Program-made: the position numbers and the translations under genes | The notes under the pieces: generated by a model | Database searches by the model: none | Seen by the model: the letters and a program-made list of their open reading frames with translations, nothing else | What the model was told of the DNA's origin: nothing | Part shown: positions 1 to 10,207 of the stretch, one piece after another | How the letters are laid out: every line of letters begins with the position of its first letter | Position numbering within the stretch: the first letter of the stretch is position 1 | From: Sulfurimonas crateris | GTDB lineage: Bacteria > Campylobacterota > Campylobacteria > Campylobacterales > Sulfurimonadaceae | DNA length: 64,000 bases | Assembly: GCA_945883795.1 (NCBI GenBank) | Contig: CAMCYC010000003.1 | Coordinates: 1-64,000 of the forward strand | Reading direction: 5' to 3'

Positions 1-76
1 GAAGGGAATTGGTCGTAAATCATTACAGTGCATCAATCGTAAATGGTATCTATAAAAAACTAATAGAGGAGATTCT

Positions 77-934
77 TTGAATATTTTACTCACAGGTTCA
101 AGCGGTTTTTTGGGAACTTATTTTCTCCAAAACTATAGTTCAAAATATACCATGAAGACTTTTTCATTTTTGCAAGATAATTTTCAAACTTTGGATATAG
201 AAAATATCAATACTGTTATTCATCTCTCCGCACTTGTACATCAAATGGGTGGTGCGAGTGTAGAGGAGTATGAAAAAATAAATGTGATACAAACACTTCT
301 TCTCGCCAAAAAAGCAAAAGAGAGTGGAGTAAGCCATTTTATTTTTATGAGTAGTGTCAAAGTATATGGGGAAGAATCTCAAACTGTTTATACAGAAAAT
401 AGTGCATGTAAACCTGAAGATGATTATGGCAAAAGTAAGCTCAAAGCTGAGAGAGAGTTGCAAAAACTCGAAGATGCAAGTTTTAAAATCTCAATCATAA
501 GAACGCCTATTGTTTATGGATATGGTGTAAAAGCAAATATTAAAAATCTTATTAATTTGGTCAAAAAAATCTCTCTATTGCCTTTTGGTGCTATACAAAA
601 TAAGCGAAGCATGGTTTATATTGGTAATCTTTGTCATTTGCTAGATGTTGTGATTGAACAACAAAAAGAGGGTATATTTTTGGCGAGTGATGATGAGGTT
701 GTGAGTACAACAAAATTGATTGAACTTATCGCAAAAAATTTAGATAAAAAAATAACTTTTATTCAAATACCATTTTTTAAACAACTTCTCAAATTAGTAA
801 AACCCTCTTTTTATAAAAGATTGTATGAAAGTTTGGAAGTTGATACTACTCAAACAAAAAAAATATTAGGGTTTAAAAATTTATATACACTCCAAGAGGG
901 AATCAGTTTTATGATACATGGAAAAGAGTTATGA
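77..934 (+). CDS. NAD-dependent epimerase/dehydratase family protein (sugar-nucleotide epimerase)
   Basis: N-terminal GSSGFLG Rossmann motif, YGKSK catalytic YxxxK; precedes a glycan transferase and a dehydratase. Confidence 0.85.
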   Translation: MNILLTGSSGFLGTYFLQNYSSKYTMKTFSFLQDNFQTLDIENINTVIHLSALVHQMGGASVEEYEKINVIQTLLLAKKAKESGVSHFIFMSSVKVYGEESQTVYTENSACKPEDDYGKSKLKAERELQKLEDASFKISIIRTPIVYGYGVKANIKNLINLVKKISLLPFGAIQNKRSMVYIGNLCHLLDVVIEQQKEGIFLASDDEVVSTTKLIELIAKNLDKKITFIQIPFFKQLLKLVKPSFYKRLYESLEVDTTQTKKILGFKNLYTLQEGISFMIHGKEL

Positions 935-1890
935 TTTATGCAGTTGTATTGTTTCTATCTTTTATACTTACTTATTTTATTAAAAACCTAGCGATAAAAA
1001 AATCTTTGCTAGATATTCCAAATGAGAGAAGTTCTCACACTTTGCCAACCCCTCATGGCGGTGGCATTGCCATAGCGATAAGTTGGTTTTTTGGGATAAG
1101 TTATCTCTATTTTATAGACGATATTGACACACAACTTTATTACACTCTTTTAGTAGGCATTGTTATTTCTGTTGTTTCTTATCTGGATGATTTGTATGAA
1201 CTGAGTCCAAAAGTGAGACTTTTTACGCAAAGCTTCGTTGCGTTTGCTGGACTTTATTTTTTAGGTGGGCTTGAAAAAATAGATTTTATTTTTTTTACAA
1301 TTGAAAATCAAATTTTTACCAATCTTTTTGCCTTTTTTTTAATTGTTTGGTTTATAAATTTATATAACTTTTTAGATGGAATTGATGGATATGCAGGAAG
1401 CCAAGCTATATTTTTGGCACTTGCTGGATTTTTACTTTTTGGTGGTCATCACTTTTTAGTTTTAATTTTTGCAGTTTTTGGTTTTTTGATTTGGAATTGG
1501 CATAGAGCAAAAATTTTTATGGGCGATGTTGGGAGTACACTTTTGGGTTATAATATTGCAGTATTTACCCTTTATTATGCAAATCAAGCGAGCCAAAATT
1601 TATGGATATGGATTATTTTATTTGGAGTTTTTTGGTATGACGCTACGCTTACTCTTTATAGAAGATATAAAAATGATGAAAGACTCAGTCTAGCACATAA
1701 AAAACATGCCTATCAAAGAGTAACTCAAGCTGGATTTGCTCATGACAGGGTTGTACTTTTCGCCATGGGAGTGAATTTACTTTTATTAAGTTTTGTTTTA
1801 TTTGTATCTAACATGGCTCTTGCATTGATTATTGCTTTGTTAGTGTTACATGCAAGTGTTGTGTATGTCGATAAGAAAAAGAGATTTTAG
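931..1890 (+). CDS. Glycosyltransferase family 4 / undecaprenyl-phosphate sugar-1-phosphate transferase (WecA/MraY-like)
   Basis: Multi-TM protein with LDIPNERSSHTLPTPHGGGIA, NLYNFLDGIDGYAG and FMGDVGST motifs; 4-bp overlap with upstream gene. Confidence 0.88.
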   Translation: MIYAVVLFLSFILTYFIKNLAIKKSLLDIPNERSSHTLPTPHGGGIAIAISWFFGISYLYFIDDIDTQLYYTLLVGIVISVVSYLDDLYELSPKVRLFTQSFVAFAGLYFLGGLEKIDFIFFTIENQIFTNLFAFFLIVWFINLYNFLDGIDGYAGSQAIFLALAGFLLFGGHHFLVLIFAVFGFLIWNWHRAKIFMGDVGSTLLGYNIAVFTLYYANQASQNLWIWIILFGVFWYDATLTLYRRYKNDERLSLAHKKHAYQRVTQAGFAHDRVVLFAMGVNLLLLSFVLFVSNMALALIIALLVLHASVVYVDKKKRF

Positions 1891-3627
1891 ATGAATATAG
1901 ACAAACCATTATTAAATTTTTTAGTCATTATCGTGCTATCGTTTGCAACATTTTTATGGACATTTTTTATTTTTCATATTTCTTTTGATGAAAAAATTGT
2001 TTTAACGGTTATAAGCATTCGTATCATAGCTTCTTTGTTTATTTTTCGTGATTATTCCCTCTCATGGTCAAAAGTTTCTCCAAAAACATTTCTTCTTAAA
2101 AGTGTTGTATATATTGTTGCATTTTTAGTGTATGCAACTATTTTTTATACTTATATCCATTTGTCTTTTTTAGCATCAGAACTTTTTTTATATATTTTTA
2201 TCGTCAATTTTATGATGTACTTGTATTATTATCTTGTCAATAGAAGCCATATAGAAAAGACAAAATCAGTGGTAATTTATGGTGCTGGAAAAGCAGGGAT
2301 AAAATTAGAATCAGAATTTTCAGATACTGAATATAAAGTAAAATATTTTGTTGATGATAATAAAATATTGCAAAATCGCTCAATAGATGCTGTTTTAGTT
2401 GTCTCTAGTGAATATTTAAAAAAAAGTATTGGAGAAAATAGAGTTGATTTGTTAGTTATAGCTATCCCCTCCGCACCTCAAGAATTATTTAAAAAGATTT
2501 ATGCTGATTTAAGCCCTTATTTTAAAGAGCTAAAAATTTTACCCTCCATGGATAAAATCTTAGAAAATAAAGAGTTTACAACGCAACTCAAAGATATTTC
2601 CGTTGAAGACCTTTTAGCTCGAAATCCACAAGATTTAGATAAAGAAAAAATAGCAGAATTTATAAAAGATAAAACGATTTTAATCACTGGTGCGGGTGGA
2701 AGTATTGGAAGTGAAATATGCAGACAGTGTGAAAAATTTGGTGCAAAAAAATTGATACTTTTAGATAATAGCGAGTTTAATCTTTATACAATTAGCGAAG
2801 AGATACAAAAAACAAAAAGTGTCTCTGTGATGCAAAATGTGGTAAACAAAGAGTTATTAGAGAAGACTTTTAAAATTTATATGCCAGAGATAGTTATTCA
2901 TGCAGCGGCATATAAACATGTGCCAATGGTTGAAGCAAATATTTATGAGGCTATTGTAAATAATATTGTTGGAACCAAAAATGTGATTGATTTATCTCTT
3001 GCTTATGGAGTGCAAAAGGTTGTTCTTATCTCCACGGATAAAGCGGTGAGACCTACAAATGTGATGGGTGCGACAAAACGAATTTGTGAACTTTATGCTC
3101 AAAATTCAAATGGTTTTGCTACAGATATTGTGGCGGTAAGATTTGGAAATGTTCTAGGAAGTAGTGGAAGCGTAATTCCTAAATTTCAATCTCAAATTAA
3201 TAATGGACATAATATTACAGTAACACATCCAGAGATTACAAGGTATTTTATGCTTATTCCTGAAGCATGTGAGCTTGTTCTTCAAGCTGGTGCGATAGGA
3301 ACTGGCGGAGAGATATTTATCCTAGACATGGGTGAGCCAATAAAAATTGTAGATTTAGCTAAAAAAATGATAGCTTTGAGTGGTAAAGAGGGGATAGAGA
3401 TAGAGTTCACAGGTTTGAGAGCGGGTGAAAAATTATATGAAGAGCTTCTTATTGACGCAAAGAGTGTTAAAACAGATTATAAATCAATTCTTATTGCACC
3501 ACCCACAAAATATGATAGAGATAAACTCAATAAAGATATAGCTGAACTTCTTGTGTGTGAAGATAAATTGACGAAGTTAAAAGAGATAGTTCCAGAGTTT
3601 GAGCATAAAGTGTTACCTTCTTTGTAA
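1891..3627 (+). CDS. Membrane-bound nucleoside-diphosphate-sugar 4,6-dehydratase (PglF/CapD/WbpM type)
   Basis: N-terminal TM region, ITGAGGSIGSEICRQ nucleotide-binding motif, STDKAVRPTNVMGATKR catalytic region. Confidence 0.88.
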   Translation: MNIDKPLLNFLVIIVLSFATFLWTFFIFHISFDEKIVLTVISIRIIASLFIFRDYSLSWSKVSPKTFLLKSVVYIVAFLVYATIFYTYIHLSFLASELFLYIFIVNFMMYLYYYLVNRSHIEKTKSVVIYGAGKAGIKLESEFSDTEYKVKYFVDDNKILQNRSIDAVLVVSSEYLKKSIGENRVDLLVIAIPSAPQELFKKIYADLSPYFKELKILPSMDKILENKEFTTQLKDISVEDLLARNPQDLDKEKIAEFIKDKTILITGAGGSIGSEICRQCEKFGAKKLILLDNSEFNLYTISEEIQKTKSVSVMQNVVNKELLEKTFKIYMPEIVIHAAAYKHVPMVEANIYEAIVNNIVGTKNVIDLSLAYGVQKVVLISTDKAVRPTNVMGATKRICELYAQNSNGFATDIVAVRFGNVLGSSGSVIPKFQSQINNGHNITVTHPEITRYFMLIPEACELVLQAGAIGTGGEIFILDMGEPIKIVDLAKKMIALSGKEGIEIEFTGLRAGEKLYEELLIDAKSVKTDYKSILIAPPTKYDRDKLNKDIAELLVCEDKLTKLKEIVPEFEHKVLPSL

Positions 3628-3708
3628 TAATAGAAATGTATAGTTTCATTTTTTCTGGGAATTTCTTATAAACTTTTAGATACCATTCTCAAACACAAGG
3701 AGGTTGTT

Positions 3709-4047
3709 ATGGAAACTTTTATTATGTATGCTCTGGGCATTGGATTGAGTGTTTTTTTTCTTTATTTTGTGGGTATTTTAATTGCCCCTTATTCTCCAAA
3801 TCAGATTAAAAATGAACATTTTGAATGCGGTTTACCTGCAAGTAGTTCTACCCCTAAAAAGGCAAATTTTGGATTTTTTATGTTTGCTATCATGTTTATT
3901 GTAGCAGATATGACTGGTTTATTTTTTACACTTTTCGTGTATGCGCATGATATTCATTCACAATTTATTGCCGCTATTTTTGCGGTTATTATTGGGTTTG
4001 CAGTCACATTTTCTATGAAGGAATATAATTATGCTCAAAGTATTTGA
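3709..4047 (+). CDS. nuoA: NADH-quinone oxidoreductase subunit A
   Basis: Small 3-TM protein with FECGLPAS motif; first gene of nuo cluster; AAGGAGG ribosome-binding site just upstream. Confidence 0.93.
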   Translation: METFIMYALGIGLSVFFLYFVGILIAPYSPNQIKNEHFECGLPASSSTPKKANFGFFMFAIMFIVADMTGLFFTLFVYAHDIHSQFIAAIFAVIIGFAVTFSMKEYNYAQSI

Positions 4048-4504
4048 TTTTTTTGCCCATGCCAAAAGTGAAAGTCTTTGGATGGCGCACTTTTGTACTG
4101 GTTGTTGCTCGCTTGAGATGGCAGCGGCTATGGGACCTCGTTATGACTGGGAACGGTATGGTTTTTTGCCTACTCCTACACCTCGCCAAGCAGATATTCT
4201 TATTATTACGGGACTTGTCACCAAAAAGATGCTTCCAGCACTTTTACGCACTTATGCACAGATGCCTGAACCAAAATATGTTTTAGCCCTAGGTGCATGT
4301 TCGTTTGATGGCGGACCTTATAATGACTCTTTAGCAGTTATTAAAAACCCTACGGAGATACTTCCAGCAGATGTTTTTGTAGCAGGTTGCCCACCTAAAC
4401 CTGAAGCAATTATTAGTGGCATGGAAGAGATAAAGAAAAAGATGAAAGCTGGAATTCCTAGTGCAGCATCAGAGGGTGGACTTTGGAAGGAGATGAGATT
4501 TTAA
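4031..4504 (+). CDS. nuoB: NADH-quinone oxidoreductase subunit B
   Basis: CTGCCSLEMA, LGACSFDGGPY and VAGCPPKPEA motifs (N2 cluster ligands). Confidence 0.95.
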   Translation: MLKVFDFFAHAKSESLWMAHFCTGCCSLEMAAAMGPRYDWERYGFLPTPTPRQADILIITGLVTKKMLPALLRTYAQMPEPKYVLALGACSFDGGPYNDSLAVIKNPTEILPADVFVAGCPPKPEAIISGMEEIKKKMKAGIPSAASEGGLWKEMRF

Positions 4505-6147
4505 TGCAAAATATCAAAAATATTTTATCCTCTTATGAAACAGAGTATATTGAGGATTATAAAACCGTTTGGATAAAAACAAAGTTGTTAAAAAGTGGTG
4601 ATTTGCTTGAAGTTGCTAAAGCTCTCAAGGAAAATGGTCTGCGAACTATTTCTACCGTTTCTGCCACAGATTTTCTTGAAGAGAATAAAATCGAGATGAA
4701 TTATTTCTTTGAGGATTTACTCACAAAACGAAATTGTTGGCTTAAATGTGATATTCCACGAGAGATAGAATTGTGTGTGATAGATTCGATTACTCCTCTT
4801 TTTGTGGGTGCTTCTTGGCATGAGAGGGAAGTTTTTTCTATGTTTGGAGTCAAATTTACAAACCATCCAGATTTGCGACCTATTATTGTTTCACAAGATT
4901 TTTATGGCAAAACCCCTTTTAGAAAAGATTTTGATTGGGATGCACATGAAGCGGATATTGTAACAAACATGAATACAATCGTGGATTCTTTTGCAAATGA
5001 AGAGTTAGAAAACGATAAAAAACTTGACCCACATGGTTCGGAGATGATTCTTAACTGGGGACCAACACATCCAGCAAGTGGACCAATTCGCCTCAAAGTA
5101 CATTGTGATGGGGAAGAGGTGCTTGGCATTGACCCTGATATTGGGTTTGTGTGGCGAGCTTTGGAGCATTTAGTGACCAAAAAAGATTTTATTGGTGCTA
5201 TTGTTGCAGTTGAGCGATTATGTTTTATGGATAATATCAACTCCATGGTTGGATATTGCCAAGCAGTAGAAGAGATTGCAGGGGTTGAAATTACAGAGTT
5301 TGCAAAGTATATGCGAGTAGTTTTAGGCGAAGTTGCACGACTTTCTTCTCACATGATGGGGATGGCTGGGGTTTATAATGCTTTGGGACTTCACACTGTC
5401 ATGATGTGGAATATGGACATGAGAGAGTTCTTTTTGGACTTTTTGGAGAGTTATAGTGGGGCTAGAATTGCAACTGCTGCGATTGAGCCTGGTGGTGTAA
5501 GATACTCTTTAGAGCCAAAAATGTTAGAGGAACTTCAAAAGGCACTTGATAAATTTGATGCAACAAAAGAGGATATTCGGTCTATATTTGTAAAAAATCC
5601 AACTATGAAACTTCGTGGTGCAAAAATTGGGATTATATCTGCTGATGAAGTTTTGGATTATGCACTTTGTGGTGTTGTGGCACGAGCGAGTGGAGTCAAA
5701 ACAGATATTAGAATTGATGAGCCTTATGGAGCGTATGCAAATATTACAATGGATTATATTACCCAAGAGAGTGGTTCTGCACAAGATAGAATGATTCAAA
5801 TTTTTGCAGAGATGGAACAATCTGTTGATATTATCAAACAAGCCAAAAAACATATTGAAGCAAAAGTTGCTTCGGCTGAGTTTGATTTAACAAAAGACCA
5901 CATGGTAAAAGTACCTAAAAAACTTCCAAAAGGGGAAGCGATTAGTAGGGTAGAGTGGGCAAGAGGGGAAGTTTTAATGCATTTAGTTACAGCAGAAAAA
6001 GCCACTTCACCGTATAGACTTAAATTAAAAGCACCAAGTTTTAATCATACCATGATGCTTAATCATCTTTTAGAGGGGAAAACTCTTTCAGACATTCCAC
6101 TTATCTTTGGCAGTCTTTATATCTGTCAAGGTGATTTAGACAGATAA
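4504..6147 (+). CDS. nuoCD: Fused NADH-quinone oxidoreductase subunit C/D
   Basis: N-terminal NuoC motif WHEREVFSMFGVKFTNHPDLRPI...RKDFD followed in frame by NuoD (ILNWGPTHPASGPIRL...); ORF track opens at 4483 but ATG at 4504 overlaps the nuoB stop. Confidence 0.92.
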   Translation: MQNIKNILSSYETEYIEDYKTVWIKTKLLKSGDLLEVAKALKENGLRTISTVSATDFLEENKIEMNYFFEDLLTKRNCWLKCDIPREIELCVIDSITPLFVGASWHEREVFSMFGVKFTNHPDLRPIIVSQDFYGKTPFRKDFDWDAHEADIVTNMNTIVDSFANEELENDKKLDPHGSEMILNWGPTHPASGPIRLKVHCDGEEVLGIDPDIGFVWRALEHLVTKKDFIGAIVAVERLCFMDNINSMVGYCQAVEEIAGVEITEFAKYMRVVLGEVARLSSHMMGMAGVYNALGLHTVMMWNMDMREFFLDFLESYSGARIATAAIEPGGVRYSLEPKMLEELQKALDKFDATKEDIRSIFVKNPTMKLRGAKIGIISADEVLDYALCGVVARASGVKTDIRIDEPYGAYANITMDYITQESGSAQDRMIQIFAEMEQSVDIIKQAKKHIEAKVASAEFDLTKDHMVKVPKKLPKGEAISRVEWARGEVLMHLVTAEKATSPYRLKLKAPSFNHTMMLNHLLEGKTLSDIPLIFGSLYICQGDLDR

Positions 6148-6156
6148 GGAGTAGAT

Positions 6157-7113
6157 ATGGATATGATATTTAATATAGTTGTTTTTCCAGGGCTTTTATA
6201 TGTTTTGTTATGGACAGTTGCATTGTTTTGGTTTTTTAGAAAATTTATGGCAGCTCTTCATAAAAGAGTTGGTCCTAGTTTTAATGGACCTGCTGGGAGT
6301 TTACAAACACTTTTTGATTTGAGTAAACTTCTTACAAAAGAGAGTATCACTCCAAAAGGGGTAAATCCTTATCTTTTTTCAATCATGCCACTTCTTGCTG
6401 CTACTATTGCGATGTTACCTACTGCACTCATTCCATGGACACCTAACCTCACGGTGGTTTCAAGCCAATATGCTTTGCTTGGACTCGTTGTTCTTATTGG
6501 AATAGAACCATTTTTACTCTTTTTAACAGGTTTTGGCTCTGATAATAAATACTCTTTTTTAGGTGGTATTCGGATTTTAACACAGATGATTTCTATGGAA
6601 ACATCTTTTTTTCTCGCAGCTCTTTCACCTGCACTTTTATTTGGAACTATGAATTTAAACTCTATTGTAGAGCAAAGTACTTGGATGAGTTTTTGGATTT
6701 TATTTCCAGGATTTTTACTCTATTTTGTTGCACTTCTTGGACTCTTAGAACAACCTCCTTTTAATATTCCAGATGCAGAACAAGAGATAGTGTATGGTTT
6801 TTATACAGAATACAGCGGTACAAACTATTTTCTTTTAAAACTTGCAGAGTTTGCTGAGTTTATGGCAGTTTTTGCGGGAGCTGCAACACTCTTTTTGGGT
6901 GGTTTTAGAGGATTGTTTTTTGATAATTATTTTTGTCTTTTTATTAAAATGATTTTGATTGCAATTTTTATGATGACTATTCGTGCAAGTACACCTCGTA
7001 TTACCATGAAACAGATGCTTAATTTTTCATGGAGCTATTTAGTGCCACTTTCACTTTTAAATCTTGCATGGATTATGTTAGCTAAAATATTTATACTCGG
7101 AGGCGTTGCATGA
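6157..7113 (+). CDS. nuoH: NADH-quinone oxidoreductase subunit H
   Basis: Multi-TM protein with KRVGPSFNGPAG and EQPPFNIPDAEQEIVYGFYTEYSG motifs. Confidence 0.95.
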   Translation: MDMIFNIVVFPGLLYVLLWTVALFWFFRKFMAALHKRVGPSFNGPAGSLQTLFDLSKLLTKESITPKGVNPYLFSIMPLLAATIAMLPTALIPWTPNLTVVSSQYALLGLVVLIGIEPFLLFLTGFGSDNKYSFLGGIRILTQMISMETSFFLAALSPALLFGTMNLNSIVEQSTWMSFWILFPGFLLYFVALLGLLEQPPFNIPDAEQEIVYGFYTEYSGTNYFLLKLAEFAEFMAVFAGAATLFLGGFRGLFFDNYFCLFIKMILIAIFMMTIRASTPRITMKQMLNFSWSYLVPLSLLNLAWIMLAKIFILGGVA

Positions 7114-7598
7114 TTTTTCAACTTATTGCAAAAGTGTTTCGTGTTTCAAAGGCACTCTTTATCAAAAGCCCAGCAACACAAGATGTAAGAACACATGTTA
7201 TGCACCAAGCAGAGCGTTATAGAGGTGAGCATAGAATCGATTATGAAACTTGTATAGGGTGTGATGCATGTGATAAAATTTGTCCAACTCATGCTATTAC
7301 CATGAAACATCTGCCGTTTAAAAAACAAAATATTGTTCCAGAGGTGAATCTTTCTGTTTGTATATTTTGTGGACTTTGTGAAGATGTTTGTCCTACAAAA
7401 CCAGAAAAGTCAATTATTTTGAGTGGTGGAAGGTATGATATGCTTAGTGGTGGTTGGCATGAAGACCAAAATCAATTTTGGGTGCATGTTGATATTCCTC
7501 AAAGTTATATAGATAGCAGACTCGAAGAGGAAGAGGCTGCAAGAGTAAAAAAAGAGTTAGCTGCAAAGAAAAAAGCAGCCCAAGGAGAAAAAGAATGA
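7110..7598 (+). CDS. nuoI: NADH-quinone oxidoreductase subunit I (2x[4Fe-4S])
   Basis: Two ferredoxin motifs CIGCDACDKICP and CIFCGLCEDVCP. Confidence 0.94.
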   Translation: MIFQLIAKVFRVSKALFIKSPATQDVRTHVMHQAERYRGEHRIDYETCIGCDACDKICPTHAITMKHLPFKKQNIVPEVNLSVCIFCGLCEDVCPTKPEKSIILSGGRYDMLSGGWHEDQNQFWVHVDIPQSYIDSRLEEEEAARVKKELAAKKKAAQGEKE

Positions 7599-8068
7599 AT
7601 ATAGTTATTTTAACCATTGTTTTAGCACTTGCAATTGCTTCTTTGAATCTCAAAAAGAGTATCGCAGCACTAATATCTTTTGCTCTTATGATGTTAGTTT
7701 TGGGGATTTATTATATCTCTTTAGATGAAAAACTTTTGGGATTATTTCAAATTTTTGTTTATACTGGCGGGATTGGTGTGCTTATGCTTTTTGGGATAAC
7801 TCTTATTGGCGTTGAATTTCCAATTACAAAGAAAAATCCATGGACTGCATTTATCTCATTTTTATTTTTTGTTCTCGTTGTTGTTTTTGGTTTGAAAAAT
7901 CATATACTTTTGGTGGCACATCATCCAGAAATAGTGGAGAGTAAAGAACTTTTTGCAAACTCTTATAGTGATTTTGTGATTATCTTTGCATTGATAGGTT
8001 CAAGCCTACTCTATGCAACAATTAAAATGATAAATGTACTCAACCCTAAAAGGAAAAAAAATGTTTGA
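7595..8068 (+). CDS. nuoJ: NADH-quinone oxidoreductase subunit J
   Basis: Multi-TM protein with IFVYTGGIGVLMLFGITLIG motif; position between nuoI and nuoK. Confidence 0.9.
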   Translation: MNIVILTIVLALAIASLNLKKSIAALISFALMMLVLGIYYISLDEKLLGLFQIFVYTGGIGVLMLFGITLIGVEFPITKKNPWTAFISFLFFVLVVVFGLKNHILLVAHHPEIVESKELFANSYSDFVIIFALIGSSLLYATIKMINVLNPKRKKNV

Positions 8069-8360
8069 AACTGACATGCTTTTTGCCATTGCACTCTTTA
8101 GTATAGGGCTTTTTGGAGTCACTTCCAATAAAGATTTTTTACGCATATTCTTTTCATTAGAGATGCTGATTAACGCTGTTATTTTAATGTTGGCTTCAAG
8201 TGCTCATTATTTGGGATTGTCACAAAATCTTCCACTTGCTTATATGCTTATTATTTTAGCAACGCTTGAAGCTGGTGTTGGAATTTTGATTTTTGCAGCT
8301 GCAAATAAGTTTACACACTCAGTTGTCCCAGATGAGATAGACCATGAAGGAAGCAAATGA
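8061..8360 (+). CDS. nuoK: NADH-quinone oxidoreductase subunit K
   Basis: LEMLINAVILMLASSA motif; ORF track opens at 8034 but AGGAAAAAAAATG supports the start at 8061. Confidence 0.92.
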   Translation: MFETDMLFAIALFSIGLFGVTSNKDFLRIFFSLEMLINAVILMLASSAHYLGLSQNLPLAYMLIILATLEAGVGILIFAAANKFTHSVVPDEIDHEGSK

Positions 8361-10207
8361 ATACACAAATAACAGCTTTATTATTGTTGCCATTTATTGG
8401 GGCAATTGTCACATTTGTAGTAGGAAAATATAAAAAATCACTTGCTTTTTGGTTTGCTGAAATTATCGGTATTACCCTCTTTGTATTGAGCTTTTCTATT
8501 TTTATGTCTTGGCATGAGCCTTTGAATTTTGATTTTCAGTGGTTTACTTTTGGAGCAACGACTTTGCCTTTTGGGATTTATATTGACCATTTATCTCTTG
8601 TGATGCTTCTTATTGCCACAGGTTTAGGTGCACTTGATATACATTTTTCGCATGATTATATGGCAGAAGAGAAAGACCAAGCAAGATATTATTCAAAAAT
8701 ACTCTTTTTTATTGGTGGAATGATTTTACTCGTAAGTGCAAAAGAACTCACTGGTTTATTCGTTGGATGGGAATTTATGGGACTAGCGAGTTATTTGCTT
8801 ATCTCTTTTTGGCATCAAAATTCTGCTCCAGCAGATGCTGGTGTTGCTGCATTTTTATATACAAAGTTTGGGGATATTTTTCTTTTTGCAGCGATTGGTT
8901 TACTCATTTATTATACTGGCACTTTGGACATGGTAAAACTGAATCAACCTGAAATAAATGGCTCAATTAGTACAAACATAATTTATGTGATAGCGGTATT
9001 TATTTTTATAGCTGCCATTGGTAAGTCTGGACAATTTCCTCTCTTTCCATGGCTTATGCGTGCGATGGAAGGTCCTACAACTGTTTCAGCACTTATTCAT
9101 GGTGCTACTATGGTTAATAGTGGTATTTATATAGTTGCAAGACTTTTTGACTTTTATGTTGCTGCAAATGCTCTTATTGTTGTTGCGTCAATTGCTGCTT
9201 TGAGTGCGTTTATTGGAGCAACTTCTGCACTCGTGCAAGATGAGATGAAAAAGGTTCTTGCTTATTCAACCATGTCACATCTTTCACTTGCTTTTATGGG
9301 CTTGGGTGCAAGTTCTTTGGCGGTTGGTATGACCCATCTTGTAAACCATGCTATTTTTAAAGCATTACTTTTTTTATCTGTTGGGGCGGTGATTATGTCC
9401 ACACATCATACAAAAGATGTTTGGAAATTAGGTGGCTTAAGTCATAAGCTTACACTTGTTGCACTCTTTATGGGGATGGGGATTCTTTCATTGAGTGGTG
9501 TTCCCCCTTTTAGTGGTTATTTTTCCAAAGATGCAGTTTTGGCTTCAGCACTTTTAAATCCACAAACGCATGGTTTCTTGAGCACTTTAACTATTATTGC
9601 GGGAGTTCTTTCTATTGCTTATGGTGGAAGATTATGGACACTAATTTTTGGAGGAAGGGTACGAGATAGAGAGATATATGAAAAAGCAACAACTCCATCG
9701 CTCTTTTGGATATCTTTACCTTTAGGAATTATGGCAGTTTCCACATTGGTTTTGGGTTTTTATCACGAAAAAGTAATCAATTTTATTGCTAATCAAGAGT
9801 ATATTGAACCGCATGCAGATTGGTTACTATTGTTTATGATGAGTGCGATTTCTCTCTTAGCGTTGCTTGTGTATTACTTTTATAGGCGTCGATATAGTTT
9901 AAGAGAAAAAGTATCTGCACAACCTTTTATGAAAACAATTCGTCAGGTTTTATTAAATGGCTATTATATTGAAGTGATGATTACTTGGTTTGCAAAAAAT
10001 ATTATGGTTTACAGTGTTGCAAAAAGTATTAATTGGAGTGAAAAACATATTATTGATGGTTTAGTCAATGGCATGGTTTCTTTGAGTCATAAAATATTTA
10101 TTTTATTTGAAAAAACACAGAGTCCAAAAGTAAGCAATCAATCAGGCACCATGCTTTTGGGTGTAGTGCTTATTGTGATGATAATTTTTATAGGAAGTGT
10201 GCTATGA
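8357..10207 (+). CDS. nuoL: NADH-quinone oxidoreductase subunit L
   Basis: Antiporter-like subunit: GWEFMGLASYLLISFW, GKSGQFPLFPWLMRAMEGPTTVSALIHGATMV. Confidence 0.95.
   Translation: MNTQITALLLLPFIGAIVTFVVGKYKKSLAFWFAEIIGITLFVLSFSIFMSWHEPLNFDFQWFTFGATTLPFGIYIDHLSLVMLLIATGLGALDIHFSHDYMAEEKDQARYYSKILFFIGGMILLVSAKELTGLFVGWEFMGLASYLLISFWHQNSAPADAGVAAFLYTKFGDIFLFAAIGLLIYYTGTLDMVKLNQPEINGSISTNIIYVIAVFIFIAAIGKSGQFPLFPWLMRAMEGPTTVSALIHGATMVNSGIYIVARLFDFYVAANALIVVASIAALSAFIGATSALVQDEMKKVLAYSTMSHLSLAFMGLGASSLAVGMTHLVNHAIFKALLFLSVGAVIMSTHHTKDVWKLGGLSHKLTLVALFMGMGILSLSGVPPFSGYFSKDAVLASALLNPQTHGFLSTLTIIAGVLSIAYGGRLWTLIFGGRVRDREIYEKATTPSLFWISLPLGIMAVSTLVLGFYHEKVINFIANQEYIEPHADWLLLFMMSAISLLALLVYYFYRRRYSLREKVSAQPFMKTIRQVLLNGYYIEVMITWFAKNIMVYSVAKSINWSEKHIIDGLVNGMVSLSHKIFILFEKTQSPKVSNQSGTMLLGVVLIVMIIFIGSVL

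Noticed and set aside
164-463. Antisense ORF (99 aa) opposite the epimerase gene
   Set aside because: Low-complexity Phe/Ile/Cys-rich translation, fully inside a well-supported CDS; typical AT-rich shadow ORF. The same reasoning applies to the other antisense entries in the track (e.g. 4902-5246, 17069-17491, 29206-29442, 32136-32675).
4044-4286. ORF overlapping nuoB in another frame
   Set aside because: nuoB has all cluster ligands; this frame has no recognisable motif and no RBS.
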